From Motiliproteus sediminis (GTDB lineage Bacteria > Pseudomonadota > Gammaproteobacteria > Pseudomonadales > Balneatricaceae), in the NCBI RefSeq assembly GCF_017912535.1, contig NZ_JAERQK010000001.1, forward strand, positions 806,001 to 870,000: DNA of 64,000 nt, in the 5' to 3' direction. Shown piece by piece: positions 35,945-46,349 of this stretch; position 1 is the stretch's first letter, and each line of letters opens with the position of its first letter. Position numbers and translations under genes: made by a program. A model generated the notes under the pieces. The model worked only from the letters and a program-made list of their open reading frames with translations, did not search any database and was not told where the DNA came from.

Positions 35945-36799
35945 ATGACCACGCTGATCACCAGTGACCAATGCCCCCTTAACTACCAGATACGCGGCAG
36001 CGGGCCCTGCGTGATTTTCCTGCACGGATGGAGCTCCAGCGCCCTGGAATGGCTGCCGTTCGCTGAAGCCCTGAGCCATGAGTTTCGGGTTATCTGCTGG
36101 AACGCCCGCGGCCACGGGCTGCAGCAACACCCGGAGAACACCGATGTCAGCCTGGATCGCATGGCCGATGATCTGGACCAGCTACTGACCCGGGAAGCGC
36201 CCGAAGGCGCTCTGGTAGTGGGCCACTCCATGGGGGCCCTTACGGCCTGGAACTATGTCCGCAGACACGGCTGCCAGCGCCTGCGAGGGCTCTGCATCGT
36301 TGACCAAAGCCCCCGCTTGCTAACCGGAGACGACTGGCAGATGGGCGTTTACGGACGGTTCTGCGCACAGCGTAACGATGGTTTTATCCGCCTGCTCCAG
36401 CAGACCTTCCCGGACGCGGTGTGTCGGCTGATCTTCAGTCAACTGGATGACCCTGACCAACCGCTGCCACAGTCACGCTTTGTCGAACGGTTACAGCAGT
36501 ATCTGGCTAGCCTGCCCGCGGACCTGTTAATCCGCTGCTGGAAGAGCCTGACCGAGGCGGACCTGCGGGATACCCTGCCGCTGATAACGGTTCCAACGCT
36601 ACTGATTTACGGGGAGCGCAGCCAGTTCTACTCGCGGGAGCTCGCCCAGTGGGTGCATCGCCAGATCACCGATAGCGAGCTGCACATCTACCCTGACGCC
36701 GACCACTCGCCTCACGTGGCGCAGCGCGAGCGCTTTATAGCTGACCTGCGGCAGTTTGCCGCCGGACTGCCACAACCTGTCGCCGTCGAGGCTGGATAA
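35945..36799 (+). CDS. Alpha/beta-fold hydrolase
   Basis: This 284-residue soluble hydrolase has the oxyanion-hole motif FLHGWSS (~25-31), WNARGHG, the nucleophile elbow VGHSMGAL (Ser ~95), an acid after TLLIYGERS and the late catalytic His in DADHSPHVAQ. The closest general type is a BioH/MhpC-like esterase. It lies 3 nt before trmJ, so they may be co-transcribed. The substrate is unknown. Confidence 0.85.
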   Translation: MTTLITSDQCPLNYQIRGSGPCVIFLHGWSSSALEWLPFAEALSHEFRVICWNARGHGLQQHPENTDVSLDRMADDLDQLLTREAPEGALVVGHSMGALTAWNYVRRHGCQRLRGLCIVDQSPRLLTGDDWQMGVYGRFCAQRNDGFIRLLQQTFPDAVCRLIFSQLDDPDQPLPQSRFVERLQQYLASLPADLLIRCWKSLTEADLRDTLPLITVPTLLIYGERSQFYSRELAQWVHRQITDSELHIYPDADHSPHVAQRERFIADLRQFAAGLPQPVAVEAG

Positions 36800-36802
36800 C
36801 CC

Positions 36803-37540
36803 ATGCTGAGCAATGTTCGTATCGTGCTGATCAACACCTTTCACCCGGGCAACATCGGCGCTGCCGCCCGGGCGATGAAGAATATGGGCCTCAATCAACT
36901 CTTTCTGGTCAACCCGGTCGAGTTCCCGCACCCCGAAGCCAGCTCGCGAGCAGCGGGTGCGCTCGAACTACTGGAGCAAGCCACCGTGGTTGATACGCTG
37001 TCAGAGGCGATCGCCGATTGTCCGCTAGTGATCGGCACCAGCGCGCGCAGCCGCAGTTTCCCCTGGCCGATGCTGAACGCCCGCGAGTGCGGCCTCCAGG
37101 TCGTGCGCGAAGCGCAACAGGCCCCGGTTGCGATCGTCTTTGGGCGGGAACGAATGGGGCTGCACAACGACGAACTGCGGCAATGTAACTACCACGTGGC
37201 AATCGATGCCGACCCTGAATACCCGGTCCTCAACGTGAGCGCCGCGCTACAAGTGATCTGTTACGAGATCTGGATGGCACACCAAGCCCTCGCCCCGCAC
37301 GCGGGCGCTGATAGCCAGCAACTGCCGAGCTATCCCGATCAGGCCGCCATGCAGCACTTTTACCAGCACCTGGAAGCCACCCTCAAAGCGATCGGCTTCA
37401 TTTTGCCCCAACACGAGGGCAAAACCATGACCAAGCTGCAGCGTTTCTTCAATCGCGGCCGGCCGGAGCAGATCGAACTCAATATGCTGCGCGGCATCCT
37501 GTCAGCCATAACGCGCCATGCAGGCGATCAAGACAACTAG
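36803..37540 (+). CDS. trmJ: tRNA (cytidine/uridine-2'-O-)-methyltransferase
   Basis: This 245-residue SPOUT methyltransferase modifies position 32 of the tRNA anticodon loop. SPOUT knot motifs are visible: LINTFHPGNIGAAARAMKNMG, VFGRERMGLHNDEL and LNVSAALQVICYEIW. A C-terminal helical part with LNMLRGILSAITRH matches the TrmJ extension. Length agrees with E. coli TrmJ (246). In E. coli it precedes iscR; here batD follows instead. Confidence 0.94.
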   Translation: MLSNVRIVLINTFHPGNIGAAARAMKNMGLNQLFLVNPVEFPHPEASSRAAGALELLEQATVVDTLSEAIADCPLVIGTSARSRSFPWPMLNARECGLQVVREAQQAPVAIVFGRERMGLHNDELRQCNYHVAIDADPEYPVLNVSAALQVICYEIWMAHQALAPHAGADSQQLPSYPDQAAMQHFYQHLEATLKAIGFILPQHEGKTMTKLQRFFNRGRPEQIELNMLRGILSAITRHAGDQDN

Positions 37541-37652
37541 CTGACAGCGCGGCTCGAATCGCAAAAAATGCGCCGCCTCAAACAGTTGCCGAGCGCCCCG
37601 CGGCTGATAGAATAGCAACCCAACCCCGCCGCATGTTGATTCAGGAGCCCGC

Positions 37653-39332
37653 GTGCCATCGCTGCTTAGATCTTTTCTCGCGCTCATACTGATCGCAGCC
37701 GGCATTTCCGTACAGGCCAGCGTCAACGCCACTCTGGACCGCAAGCAAGGTGCCGTTGGCGCACCGTTGCTGCTGACCCTCGAAGCGCAACAACCCGCGC
37801 CTTCAGAGCCCGATCTGTCAGTCCTCGAAACCGACTTCACCATCCTCGGGAGGCGCCACAACACCCTCTCCAGTTTCAGCAACGGGCGCACGCTGTACAC
37901 CCAACGCTGGTTGATCACTCTCAGTCCGCGACGGGCGGGCCAGCTGACGCTGCCGGCGATCACGCTGGGCAACGAGTCCAGCGAGGCGATCATTTTCAAA
38001 GCCCTGGAGCAAGCGTCTAGCCCGAGCGGGCCGGCACTGCTTGAAAGCAGCATCGAACAACCGATCATCTACAGCCGAACCGCCACTGTTCTCAGCGTGC
38101 GTCTGTATTACCAGGCCGGCCTGACCCATGCAGAGATCACCGAACCGTTGATCGACGGGGTTCAGATCTACCCCCTGGGTGATCAGCGATACTTCCGCGA
38201 GCAACGCGACGGGCAGCGCTACAGCGTGATCGAGCAGCGCTACAGCCTGCTGCCGGAGCAGCCTGGACGCTACCGCATTCCCACACTGCAGTTCAACGGC
38301 CTGGGTGGCAGTGGCAATCCGCTCAGTGCCGAATCTTCACCGCTGGAGTTTGAAGCGCTACCCTGGCCTGAGGCAGCAGCCCCCGCCGAAGTAGCGGCCA
38401 CCGAACTGCGCCTTGATGCGCGCTGGTCTAATCCACCCGGTGCGGTTCGGGCCGGCGATACCCTCACCCGCACCCTGATCGTCGAGGCCCACAACGTGCC
38501 CGCTGCCTGGCTGCCGCGCCCAGCGCTGCAGCCGCCGCCCAACGTGCGCGCCTACCCGCAACCGGAGAAACGCCAGGAATCGATCAATAACGGAGTATTG
38601 GTATCACGGCTGGAACTGCCTTACCAACTGCTCTTTACCGCCGCAGGCCCGGCACAGTTTCCGGTTGTGACCATCAACTGGTGGGACTCCGTACGCGAGC
38701 GCCGAGAACAGGCACGTCTGGCGGCGGAGCGCATTGAAGTCGGCCAGTTCCTGGCACCCGCCGCGGCCGAGACCGCAGTGGCTGCCCAACCTCAGGCAGC
38801 CTCCAGAAGCGAACAACAACCCGCGCCGCCCTCGGCGGATAGCGTTGCCGGCTGGAGTGGCTGGTTATGGGCGCTGGTGGCACTGGTATGCGCCGCCGGC
38901 TGGACCCTCAGCCGCGCACAGGTCCGACAACTGGAGGCGGCGCTCTCCAAGGCGCAAGCCGGGCTGCAGAGCGAGACGCAGAACCGCGATCAGGCTGACC
39001 AGCAGCAACGGCATGAACTACAGGCACTGGATCAACTGCAGCGCAGTTGCCTGAGCGGCGATGCCGCCGCTGCCTATGAAGATCTGCTGCAATGGGCGGG
39101 CGAGTACTGGCCCGATGAGCCTGTCACCAGCCTGGCCGATATCGAACGACTGGCATCGGCGCCGACACTAAACTATCTGCTGCGAAATCTGGAGCACAGT
39201 CTCAGGCGCCGCCATGACGACGAGCCCTGGCACGGAGATCTGCTCTATGAACAGATCGTTCGACTCCGAGAACGCCGACAACGCAGCTCTGCCTCCCCTC
39301 AGCAACGGACCGCCAGCCATGTTGAAGTTTGA
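37653..39332 (+). CDS. BatD-like membrane protein
   Basis: This 559-residue protein has a signal peptide, a large beta-rich periplasmic region with BatD-type repeats (LTLEAQQPAPSEPDLSVLETDF, RWLITLSPRRAGQLTLPAI), a membrane segment (~408-425) and a cytoplasmic helical tail. Translation starts at GTG 37653 after CAGGAG. BatD normally sits beside moxR, batA and batB; none is present here. Its end contains the start of the channel gene. Confidence 0.85.
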   Translation: MPSLLRSFLALILIAAGISVQASVNATLDRKQGAVGAPLLLTLEAQQPAPSEPDLSVLETDFTILGRRHNTLSSFSNGRTLYTQRWLITLSPRRAGQLTLPAITLGNESSEAIIFKALEQASSPSGPALLESSIEQPIIYSRTATVLSVRLYYQAGLTHAEITEPLIDGVQIYPLGDQRYFREQRDGQRYSVIEQRYSLLPEQPGRYRIPTLQFNGLGGSGNPLSAESSPLEFEALPWPEAAAPAEVAATELRLDARWSNPPGAVRAGDTLTRTLIVEAHNVPAAWLPRPALQPPPNVRAYPQPEKRQESINNGVLVSRLELPYQLLFTAAGPAQFPVVTINWWDSVRERREQARLAAERIEVGQFLAPAAAETAVAAQPQAASRSEQQPAPPSADSVAGWSGWLWALVALVCAAGWTLSRAQVRQLEAALSKAQAGLQSETQNRDQADQQQRHELQALDQLQRSCLSGDAAAAYEDLLQWAGEYWPDEPVTSLADIERLASAPTLNYLLRNLEHSLRRRHDDEPWHGDLLYEQIVRLRERRQRSSASPQQRTASHVEV

Positions 39333-40176
39333 CCCCCGCACTCTTCTCAACGCCGCCGGCCTGGGCGGCGTCGCCGCCGATGAGAACGCCGAAGCGCAGC
39401 GCTGGGGCCATCTGTTAGAGATCCCGATGCTGTTCGTGGCGATATGGATCCTGATCAGTTGGTATCTTGAGCATAAAGGCATGATCACCCCCGAAATGGG
39501 CCTGATGACCGACGTGGTGATCTGGCTGATGTTCGTGGTGGAAACCATCGTGCTCGCCCGGCTGGTGGATAACCCCACGCGTTACCTGAAACACAACTGG
39601 CTTAACCTGTTTATCATCGCCGCAGGGGTCCCCATTCTCTGGGGGCACAGCAATATGGCACCGATGTTGCGGACCCTGCGGATGCTGATTCTGCTGCGGC
39701 TGCTGCTGCGTATATCGGGTGACGCCCGGGCCCTGCTGGCACGCCATAATCTGGGTACGACCCTGATGGTCAGCTTTGTGGTACTGCTGATGTCCGGGTT
39801 TATCATCGCCGGTATCGACCCGGCAATAAAAACCCCCTGGCAGGGGATCTGGTGGGCCTGGGTCACAGTCACAACGGTTGGTTACGGCGACGTCGTTCCG
39901 TCCAGCTGGACCGGCAAAGCGTTCGCCGCACTGCTGATTCTGATGGGTATCGGCCTGTTTTCGATGCTAACCGCGAGCTTTTCGGCCTTCTTTATCGCTC
40001 AGGATGAAAAGGAGGTGCTCGATGCCGAACACGAAAACATCGAACGTCTGCGCCAACTGGAGGAGCGGCTGGAACGCATTGAGGGACAACTGGAACACGC
40101 GGTAGAGCTGCTTGAAGTTCATAGCAAGCATCCACCGCCCACACGCGCGCCCGATGACAGCCGCGAGCAGAACTAA
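39319..40176 (+). CDS. Voltage-gated-like potassium channel
   Basis: This ~285-residue protein has six hydrophobic segments, with an Arg-spaced fourth (RTLRMLILLRLLLRISG) like a voltage sensor, a pore with filter TTVGYGD, and a C-terminal coiled coil (~225-275, ERLRQLEERLERIEGQLEHA). It would form a tetrameric K+ channel. The frame is open upstream within batD; ATG 39319, overlapping the batD stop, is preferred, with ATG 39247 as the alternative. Confidence 0.88.
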   Translation: MLKFDPRTLLNAAGLGGVAADENAEAQRWGHLLEIPMLFVAIWILISWYLEHKGMITPEMGLMTDVVIWLMFVVETIVLARLVDNPTRYLKHNWLNLFIIAAGVPILWGHSNMAPMLRTLRMLILLRLLLRISGDARALLARHNLGTTLMVSFVVLLMSGFIIAGIDPAIKTPWQGIWWAWVTVTTVGYGDVVPSSWTGKAFAALLILMGIGLFSMLTASFSAFFIAQDEKEVLDAEHENIERLRQLEERLERIEGQLEHAVELLEVHSKHPPPTRAPDDSREQN

Positions 40177-41084
40177 GTCAGAATACTTTGCAACGCTGGC
40201 TTTAGCTCCGGATACCTGAACTCAAACCCCGCTTCCAGTAGACGCGCCGGCACCACGCGCTGGCCTTCGGTCAATAGCGTTGCGCCTTCGCCCAGGATGA
40301 GTTTAAGCATCAGCGGCGGAACCGGAAGTACAGCCGGCCGGTTGAGAACCGCGCCAAGCGTTTGGCTAAAGGTTTTGTTGGTCACCGGTTCCGGCGCAGT
40401 AGCATTGAATACGCCACTTAACACCTGATGATCGAGCAGAAAGCGGATCAGGGCGACCATATCCTCCAGGTGCACCCACGACATCCACTGCCGCCCCTGA
40501 CCGATGGGGCCGCCCAGACCCAACCGGAACGGAGGCAGCATCCGTTTCAACGCGCCCCCCTGCCCCAACACCACTCCGGTTCTGAGCAGGCAAACCCGCA
40601 AACCGAGGCCTTCTGCCTGTTGCGCGGCAGCCTCCCAGTCACGGCATAACTCATGGGCAAAGCAGGCGCGACCGTCATCTTGTTCCAACAGCACGCGGTC
40701 ACTGTCGTGGCTGCCATAAAAACCGATGGCAGATCCGCTGACCAGCGTCGCGGGACGGGTGTCCAGCCTCTCGATCAGCGCCACCAGCTGGCGCGTAGTA
40801 TCGAGGCGACTGTCATACAAGACCCGTTTGCGCGTTTCACTCCAGCGCGCATCCAGTATCGGCTCACCAGCCAGATTGACCACTGCGTCAATGGTGCAAT
40901 CCGCTGTAATCTCATTCAGATCGGCCACCACGCGTATGCCGGGAAACCGGCGCTGCAATTTTTCCGGCCGGCGAGACAGACCAATAACCCCAATGCCGTC
41001 AGCCAACAGGCTGTCGATCAAAGCGCCACCAATAAAGCCGCTGGCACCGGTAATAAGAACCTCTGTGTCGGAGTCGCTTTTCAT
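40173..41084 (-). CDS. TIGR01777 family NAD-dependent epimerase/oxidoreductase
   Basis: This 303-residue extended-SDR protein (YfcH-like) has ITGASGFIGGALIDSL, VNLAGEPI, a YGSHDSDRVLLEQ segment in place of a standard YxxxK, SWVHLEDMVALI and a conserved C-terminal DUF1731 part (PLMLKLILGEGATLLTEGQRV). The substrate is unknown. Its stop overlaps the convergent channel stop by 4 nt. Confidence 0.92.
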   Translation of the reverse strand: MKSDSDTEVLITGASGFIGGALIDSLLADGIGVIGLSRRPEKLQRRFPGIRVVADLNEITADCTIDAVVNLAGEPILDARWSETRKRVLYDSRLDTTRQLVALIERLDTRPATLVSGSAIGFYGSHDSDRVLLEQDDGRACFAHELCRDWEAAAQQAEGLGLRVCLLRTGVVLGQGGALKRMLPPFRLGLGGPIGQGRQWMSWVHLEDMVALIRFLLDHQVLSGVFNATAPEPVTNKTFSQTLGAVLNRPAVLPVPPLMLKLILGEGATLLTEGQRVVPARLLEAGFEFRYPELKPALQSILT

Positions 41085-41152
41085 CCTGGTACGGTATCCC
41101 TAAAATGCGATGCACTGAGCATAGCAATCGATACGGACAGGAGCGAACCGGC

Positions 41153-41761
41153 ATGTTTACAGGAATTGTCCAAGGCACCGCTGAGGTCGTCGAGATCGAG
41201 CAGAAAGCTGACTTTCGCAGTCACACCCTGCGCCTGCCTCTGCCCCTGCTCAGCGGGCTACAGCCCGGCGCGTCGGTGGCCCACAACGGCTGCTGCCTGA
41301 CGGTAACCGCCATTGATGGCGATCTGGTCCGATTTGACCTGATGAAGGAAACCCTCGCGGTTACCAACCTTGGCGAATGCACCCCGGGCTCCCGCGTCAA
41401 TGTTGAACGCGCCGCTCGCTTCGGCGACGACATCGGCGGACATGCCATGTCCGGTCACGTACACTGTACCGCGCCACTGGTCCAGCGTATCGACAGCCCC
41501 AACAATCGCGAACTCTGGTTCGAGCTACCGCAAGCGTATAGCCGCTTTCTTTTTGCCAAGGGCTATATCGGCATTGACGGCGCCAGCCTCACCATTGGCC
41601 GGGTCGACGGCTGCCGCTTCAACGTCAACCTGATCCCGGAAACACTTGAACGCACCAACCTCGGTTGGCGGCAGGAGGGCGACCGGGTCAATATTGAAAT
41701 AGACCCCCAGACCCAGGCGATTGTTGAAACTGTCGAGCGAATCCTGACCCAGCGCAGCTAA
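41153..41761 (+). CDS. ribC: Riboflavin synthase alpha subunit
   Basis: This 202-residue enzyme dismutates two 6,7-dimethyl-8-ribityllumazine molecules into riboflavin. Two repeated lumazine-binding domains start MFTGIVQG and VHCTAPLVQ; SVAHNGCCLTV and GIDGASLTI are the paired motifs. In the first repeat GCC-LTV stands where GVCLTV is common. AGGAG stands before ATG 41153. No FMN riboswitch or other rib genes are adjacent. Confidence 0.95.
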   Translation: MFTGIVQGTAEVVEIEQKADFRSHTLRLPLPLLSGLQPGASVAHNGCCLTVTAIDGDLVRFDLMKETLAVTNLGECTPGSRVNVERAARFGDDIGGHAMSGHVHCTAPLVQRIDSPNNRELWFELPQAYSRFLFAKGYIGIDGASLTIGRVDGCRFNVNLIPETLERTNLGWRQEGDRVNIEIDPQTQAIVETVERILTQRS

Positions 41762-41835
41762 GCGCCAACTGACGCTGTGTTTTACTCAGGGACGGTGATA
41801 AGGTTGGATCACTTCGTGATCGGCGACGGACCAGG

Positions 41836-42965
<1,130 letters not shown>

Positions 42966-42969
<4 letters not shown>

Positions 42970-43385
42970 GTCAAATCTGCGGGAGTGCCGAACTCCTCCA
43001 TCCAGAGCATCAGTTGCTCCAGCAGCGCCAGAGACGCTTCGCCGATCTCGACGAACTGCAAGCCGATCTGGTATCGATCCGCGCCGACCCTCCGCACATA
43101 CACGGTCTGGCAACTGAACGACACCGAGCCGGCCGGCTGACCGATCTCCTGTCCGGTTTCAAACAACACATCAACCGGTGGCCGCCGAGTCCCCTTGGGC
43201 GGATTGAAATTGGGAAAAACATTCTCGACCAGTTGACGAGCACCCTCCACCCGAAGTCCGTGGCGTGACAGATCCGTGACCTGCGCCGGGGTTGAATCCT
43301 GCCAGTCAGTGCGCACTTGAGCGGCGAAGTCCACCCGGTATCGGGCTTCGGTCCGCTCTTCCGGCATACCTTTAAATCCGCTCAT
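42966..43385 (-). CDS. PilZ domain c-di-GMP receptor
   Basis: This 139-residue protein is essentially one PilZ domain. Both binding motifs are present: the RxxxR type in ERTEARYRV at ~10-18 and DLSRHGLRV (D/NxSxxG) at ~38-46. It starts at an overlap with the hemerythrin stop, so the two are probably translated together, downstream of the hemerythrin gene. Confidence 0.88.
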
Positions 43386-43933
43386 CAGGCCAGATCTTCG
43401 ATCAGCGCTTGGGCCAAATGGCGATAACGGGCTTCAAACCCGGCCGATGCCAGCGGGTCGTCCCGCTGCGGCAACTGTTGACTCACGGCGTGCCACTCAT
43501 CCCGGCTCAATGTCCTCTGGATCAGCGGAAAGACCTTGTTTTCCTCCTGACTAAGGTGATGGCTCTGCTTGTCGATGAAACGACTGAGCTGACGGCTGAA
43601 ATCGGATAACGATACCGGTGCGTCCATCAACGCAGCGTCAATGGTGCGCGCCAATGCGTGAGTCAACTGAGCCAGCTCTCGGTGCTCGTCAAACTGCTGG
43701 GAAATTACAGTTGCCGTGTCGGGATAGTGTGCGCGCAGGTAATGGTAGAGGTGGTCTTCCTTCTCATGATGGAAACTACCGGCGTAGTCTTGCAGATAAT
43801 CAACCACCTCCGCCATCAGGGCAAAGTTGGGCTTACCGCCCTGCTGGAGGGTAACCAGTTTATTCTTGAGAATCGTCAGCAGGACGGTAATCTGCTGGTG
43901 ATCCTGGTGCAACGCGTTCATCAACTGCTTCAT
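43385..43933 (-). CDS. Hemerythrin HHE-domain protein
   Basis: This 182-residue helical protein has HHE-type di-iron ligands: His in LHQDHQ, HHEKEDHLY, DEHRELAQL and HHLSQEENKVFPL. It is of the cytoplasmic HHE class rather than the classic bacteriohemerythrin at 17964. GGGAGG lies 10 nt before ATG 43933. Co-transcription with PilZ suggests a link between oxygen, NO or iron status and c-di-GMP response, which is inferred from position only. Confidence 0.88.
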   Translation of the reverse strand: MKQLMNALHQDHQQITVLLTILKNKLVTLQQGGKPNFALMAEVVDYLQDYAGSFHHEKEDHLYHYLRAHYPDTATVISQQFDEHRELAQLTHALARTIDAALMDAPVSLSDFSRQLSRFIDKQSHHLSQEENKVFPLIQRTLSRDEWHAVSQQLPQRDDPLASAGFEARYRHLAQALIEDLA

Positions 43934-44048
43934 CTGATGACAACCTCCCGGCAATACGCGATGGTCGGCAGCCGGGCCCTACACCTCCCCGGCAAAGGAT
44001 CCACTATAACGACTGACGACTCCGAACCCCTTGACGGATATCAACAAA

Positions 44049-44282
44049 TTAATCGCGCGGTAGAGAACTGATATGCTGGCAAAGCCGTTTGACCTCGACG
44101 TCATGGGACTTTGCCTTGTGGGCTCGCCGGAGCATCACGGCAACGGCGTTGAAGTTATTTATAAAGGTGCGGCAATGATGACACATCATCAGATGCAGGC
44201 GGTACTGCAGACGCTGACCGAGCGACAACTCGCCATCGACATAGGCGCTGGATTTCTCCGTGATCTGTTTGCAACTTAGCAT
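44049..44282 (-). CDS. Zinc-finger anti-sigma factor
   Basis: This 77-residue protein has a zf-HC2 anti-sigma domain: CKQITEKSSAYVDGELSLGQR, then HLMMCHHCRTF with the HxxxCxxC zinc ligands. It lacks a membrane segment, so it is cytoplasmic. It overlaps the ECF sigma gene by 7 nt and is its likely regulator. Confidence 0.88.
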   Translation of the reverse strand: MLSCKQITEKSSAYVDGELSLGQRLQYRLHLMMCHHCRTFINNFNAVAVMLRRAHKAKSHDVEVKRLCQHISSLPRD

Positions 44283-44893
44283 TCGCCGCTGTCCTGAAAA
44301 TGTTCGATTTTGCCAAACAGGCTGATGCGGGCGCGATGAAGCAGTACCCGGGCATTGGATGCGCTGATCTGCAGAATGTTACAGATCTCTTCGAAGCCGT
44401 AGTCTTCCAGATCCTTGAGCACGAATACCGCCTGCTGCAGCTCCGGCAGCCGTCCCATGGTCAGTTCGATGCAGTCTCGCATTTCGGTGCTGGTGAGCAG
44501 CGTATCAGGGCTATCCTCATGCCAGGTGCTCGGCGGTATGGTCCAGTGCCCATCATCCGCGAAACGCCCGGTCAAAACCCCATCTCCTCCGGGCGACAGC
44601 CCTTCAACCGCTATCGTACGCGACTCTTTGCGCAGGCGCGTGCGCGCTTCGTTGGCGGTAATCCTGAGGATCCAGGTTTTAAGCGATGAGCGGCCTTCAA
44701 AGCGCGGCAGAGCACGATATACGGAAACCCAGGCCTCCTGCACCACCTCATCGGCGATGGCATCACCGACCATACTGCGAGCCAAACCGATCATGGCACC
44801 GTAATACATACCAACCAACTGGTTGAAGCTCTGCTCATCCTGCTGTTTGAGCGCCGGCAACAGTGCCGCTTCCTTCGCCGTATCAATGCTCAT
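44276..44893 (-). CDS. ECF-type RNA polymerase sigma factor
   Basis: This 205-residue group IV sigma factor has region 2 (~20-90; IADEVVQEAWVSVYRALPRFEGRSSLKTWILRITANEARTRL) and region 4 (~140-195; GRLPELQQAVFVLKDLEDYGFEEICNILQISASNARVLLHRAR). Between them is an ~45-residue linker. The partner is the zinc-finger protein that overlaps its end. Its targets are unknown; no repeat of an upstream promoter was recognised. Confidence 0.92.
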   Translation of the reverse strand: MSIDTAKEAALLPALKQQDEQSFNQLVGMYYGAMIGLARSMVGDAIADEVVQEAWVSVYRALPRFEGRSSLKTWILRITANEARTRLRKESRTIAVEGLSPGGDGVLTGRFADDGHWTIPPSTWHEDSPDTLLTSTEMRDCIELTMGRLPELQQAVFVLKDLEDYGFEEICNILQISASNARVLLHRARISLFGKIEHFQDSGEC

Positions 44894-44983
44894 TGATGGT
44901 GTGTATACCCTGTAGAGTCTGCCGCTACACCACGTCGCGTCAATCGCTCACACCATAGCAAATTGCTGCGAACATACAACCGG

Positions 44984-45721
44984 CTAGCTGCCGTTCACCC
45001 GCCAGTCATAGGGTAGATAACGAAGCGTATCCGCTTCACTCATCACCCCGTAACGGCGCAACCATGCACGCACGCCGCCGCCACTCTCAAAGTCGGCGGC
45101 AAACCAATCGAAAATCTTGGAGATCGCCAGGGCTTCGCCGCGTTCAGCAGCGCCCTTTTTGGGGTTAGATAGAAATAGTCGGGTCTGGTGGTCAAGTTGC
45201 TGCTCCAGAGCAGATCCACGATAGGGCCTGGCCGCCAGATCCGGGCAACTCAACGACGCGCAGACTATCGCCATATGGATGCGGGGGTCACCCATGGGCC
45301 GCAATATCTCGTGCTCCACCTGATGCAGCGTTACCGGTTCACCAGCGATCTTACCCGCCTCGCGCCGCCAAACCGGCCTGATCCAACTGCCGATATCGCG
45401 AATGCTCTCTACCGGCCAGTGCTTCAGTACCAGATCAATAGCAAGGATATTATACGCATTGATATAAAAGGCCTTCTTGGCATTCGCCCCGGACAGCGTG
45501 GAGGGATCGGTCCGCTCCAGCATCGCGATGACCGCTCGCCACCTTGGATCGCTACCCAAGCCAGTGTAATCGACCCAGCGTAAATTCAGCCCCTCAATCT
45601 CACGCATCTCGCTGTACTCGTCGAGCAACGAGGCATACAGCTGCCAATCAAGATCGTCTGCACGTGCGGGCGATACCAGCAACATCACAACCAGCAACCA
45701 TAGCGACGGGAACTTAGCCAC
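44984..45721 (-). CDS. Secreted DUF547 protein
   Basis: This 245-residue protein has a signal peptide (FPSLWLLVVMLLVSPARA) and one DUF547 domain: KKAFYINAYNILAIDLVLKHWP, IHMAIVCASLSCPDLAARPY and RLFLSNP. The conserved Cys and His positions in the middle suggest a papain-like or transglutaminase-like relation, but no activity is shown here. It is transcribed alone. Confidence 0.88.
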   Translation of the reverse strand: MAKFPSLWLLVVMLLVSPARADDLDWQLYASLLDEYSEMREIEGLNLRWVDYTGLGSDPRWRAVIAMLERTDPSTLSGANAKKAFYINAYNILAIDLVLKHWPVESIRDIGSWIRPVWRREAGKIAGEPVTLHQVEHEILRPMGDPRIHMAIVCASLSCPDLAARPYRGSALEQQLDHQTRLFLSNPKKGAAERGEALAISKIFDWFAADFESGGGVRAWLRRYGVMSEADTLRYLPYDWRVNGS

Positions 45722-45851
45722 TGAAAAACTTCCTAATCAAGTTAGAGTCTGACCCTGCAATGAAGGCAAAAGCCGTTATACTTCAACAGATTTAACCAAG
45801 GGCCGTTTGTTACAAGCGGATCGGATACCGTTGACTACCAAGGATATCGCC

Positions 45852-46349
45852 ATGCGTTTCACTCCCTTAGCTGTCCTGTTCGCCAGCGCCATGATCGCGC
45901 TACCCGCGGCAGCCTTTGACAATACAGATCTCAACCAGCTCAGATCGCAAAAACGCTGCATCGGCTGTGACCTGTCCAATGCCAACCTGCGTGATGAAAG
46001 CCTATCGGGTGCCGACCTGCGCTGGTCCAACTTGCGTGGCGCTAATCTCGAGCGAGCCGAACTTTCCGGCGCTAACCTCACCGGAGCCAATCTCACGAAT
46101 GCGGCCCTACTGCGAACCAATATGGAGCGGGCAACACTTCAGGGGGTTATCTTCCACGGGGTCGATCTTACCGCCACACGCCTGAGCAACAGCGACCTGC
46201 GCTGGAGTGATATGACCCATCTGGATATCAATCGCGACTTGTCACGAATGGATGTCAGCGGCGCTCAGCTGGAAGGCGCGCGCTTCAAGGATCGCTACCG
46301 TTGCAGTGATCGCTCCCAACCGGGACGCTGCGCACCTGAGCGTCGCTAG
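45852..46349 (+). CDS. Secreted pentapeptide-repeat protein
   Basis: This 165-residue protein has a signal peptide (RFTPLAVLFASAMIALPAAAF) and about ten to twelve A(D/N)LxX pentapeptide repeats (~40-145), which form a right-handed quadrilateral helix. CIGCDLSNANL at its start puts two Cys before the repeats. Function is unknown. Its 3' end overlaps the convergent AhpD-like gene by 65 nt. Confidence 0.85.
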   Translation: MRFTPLAVLFASAMIALPAAAFDNTDLNQLRSQKRCIGCDLSNANLRDESLSGADLRWSNLRGANLERAELSGANLTGANLTNAALLRTNMERATLQGVIFHGVDLTATRLSNSDLRWSDMTHLDINRDLSRMDVSGAQLEGARFKDRYRCSDRSQPGRCAPERR

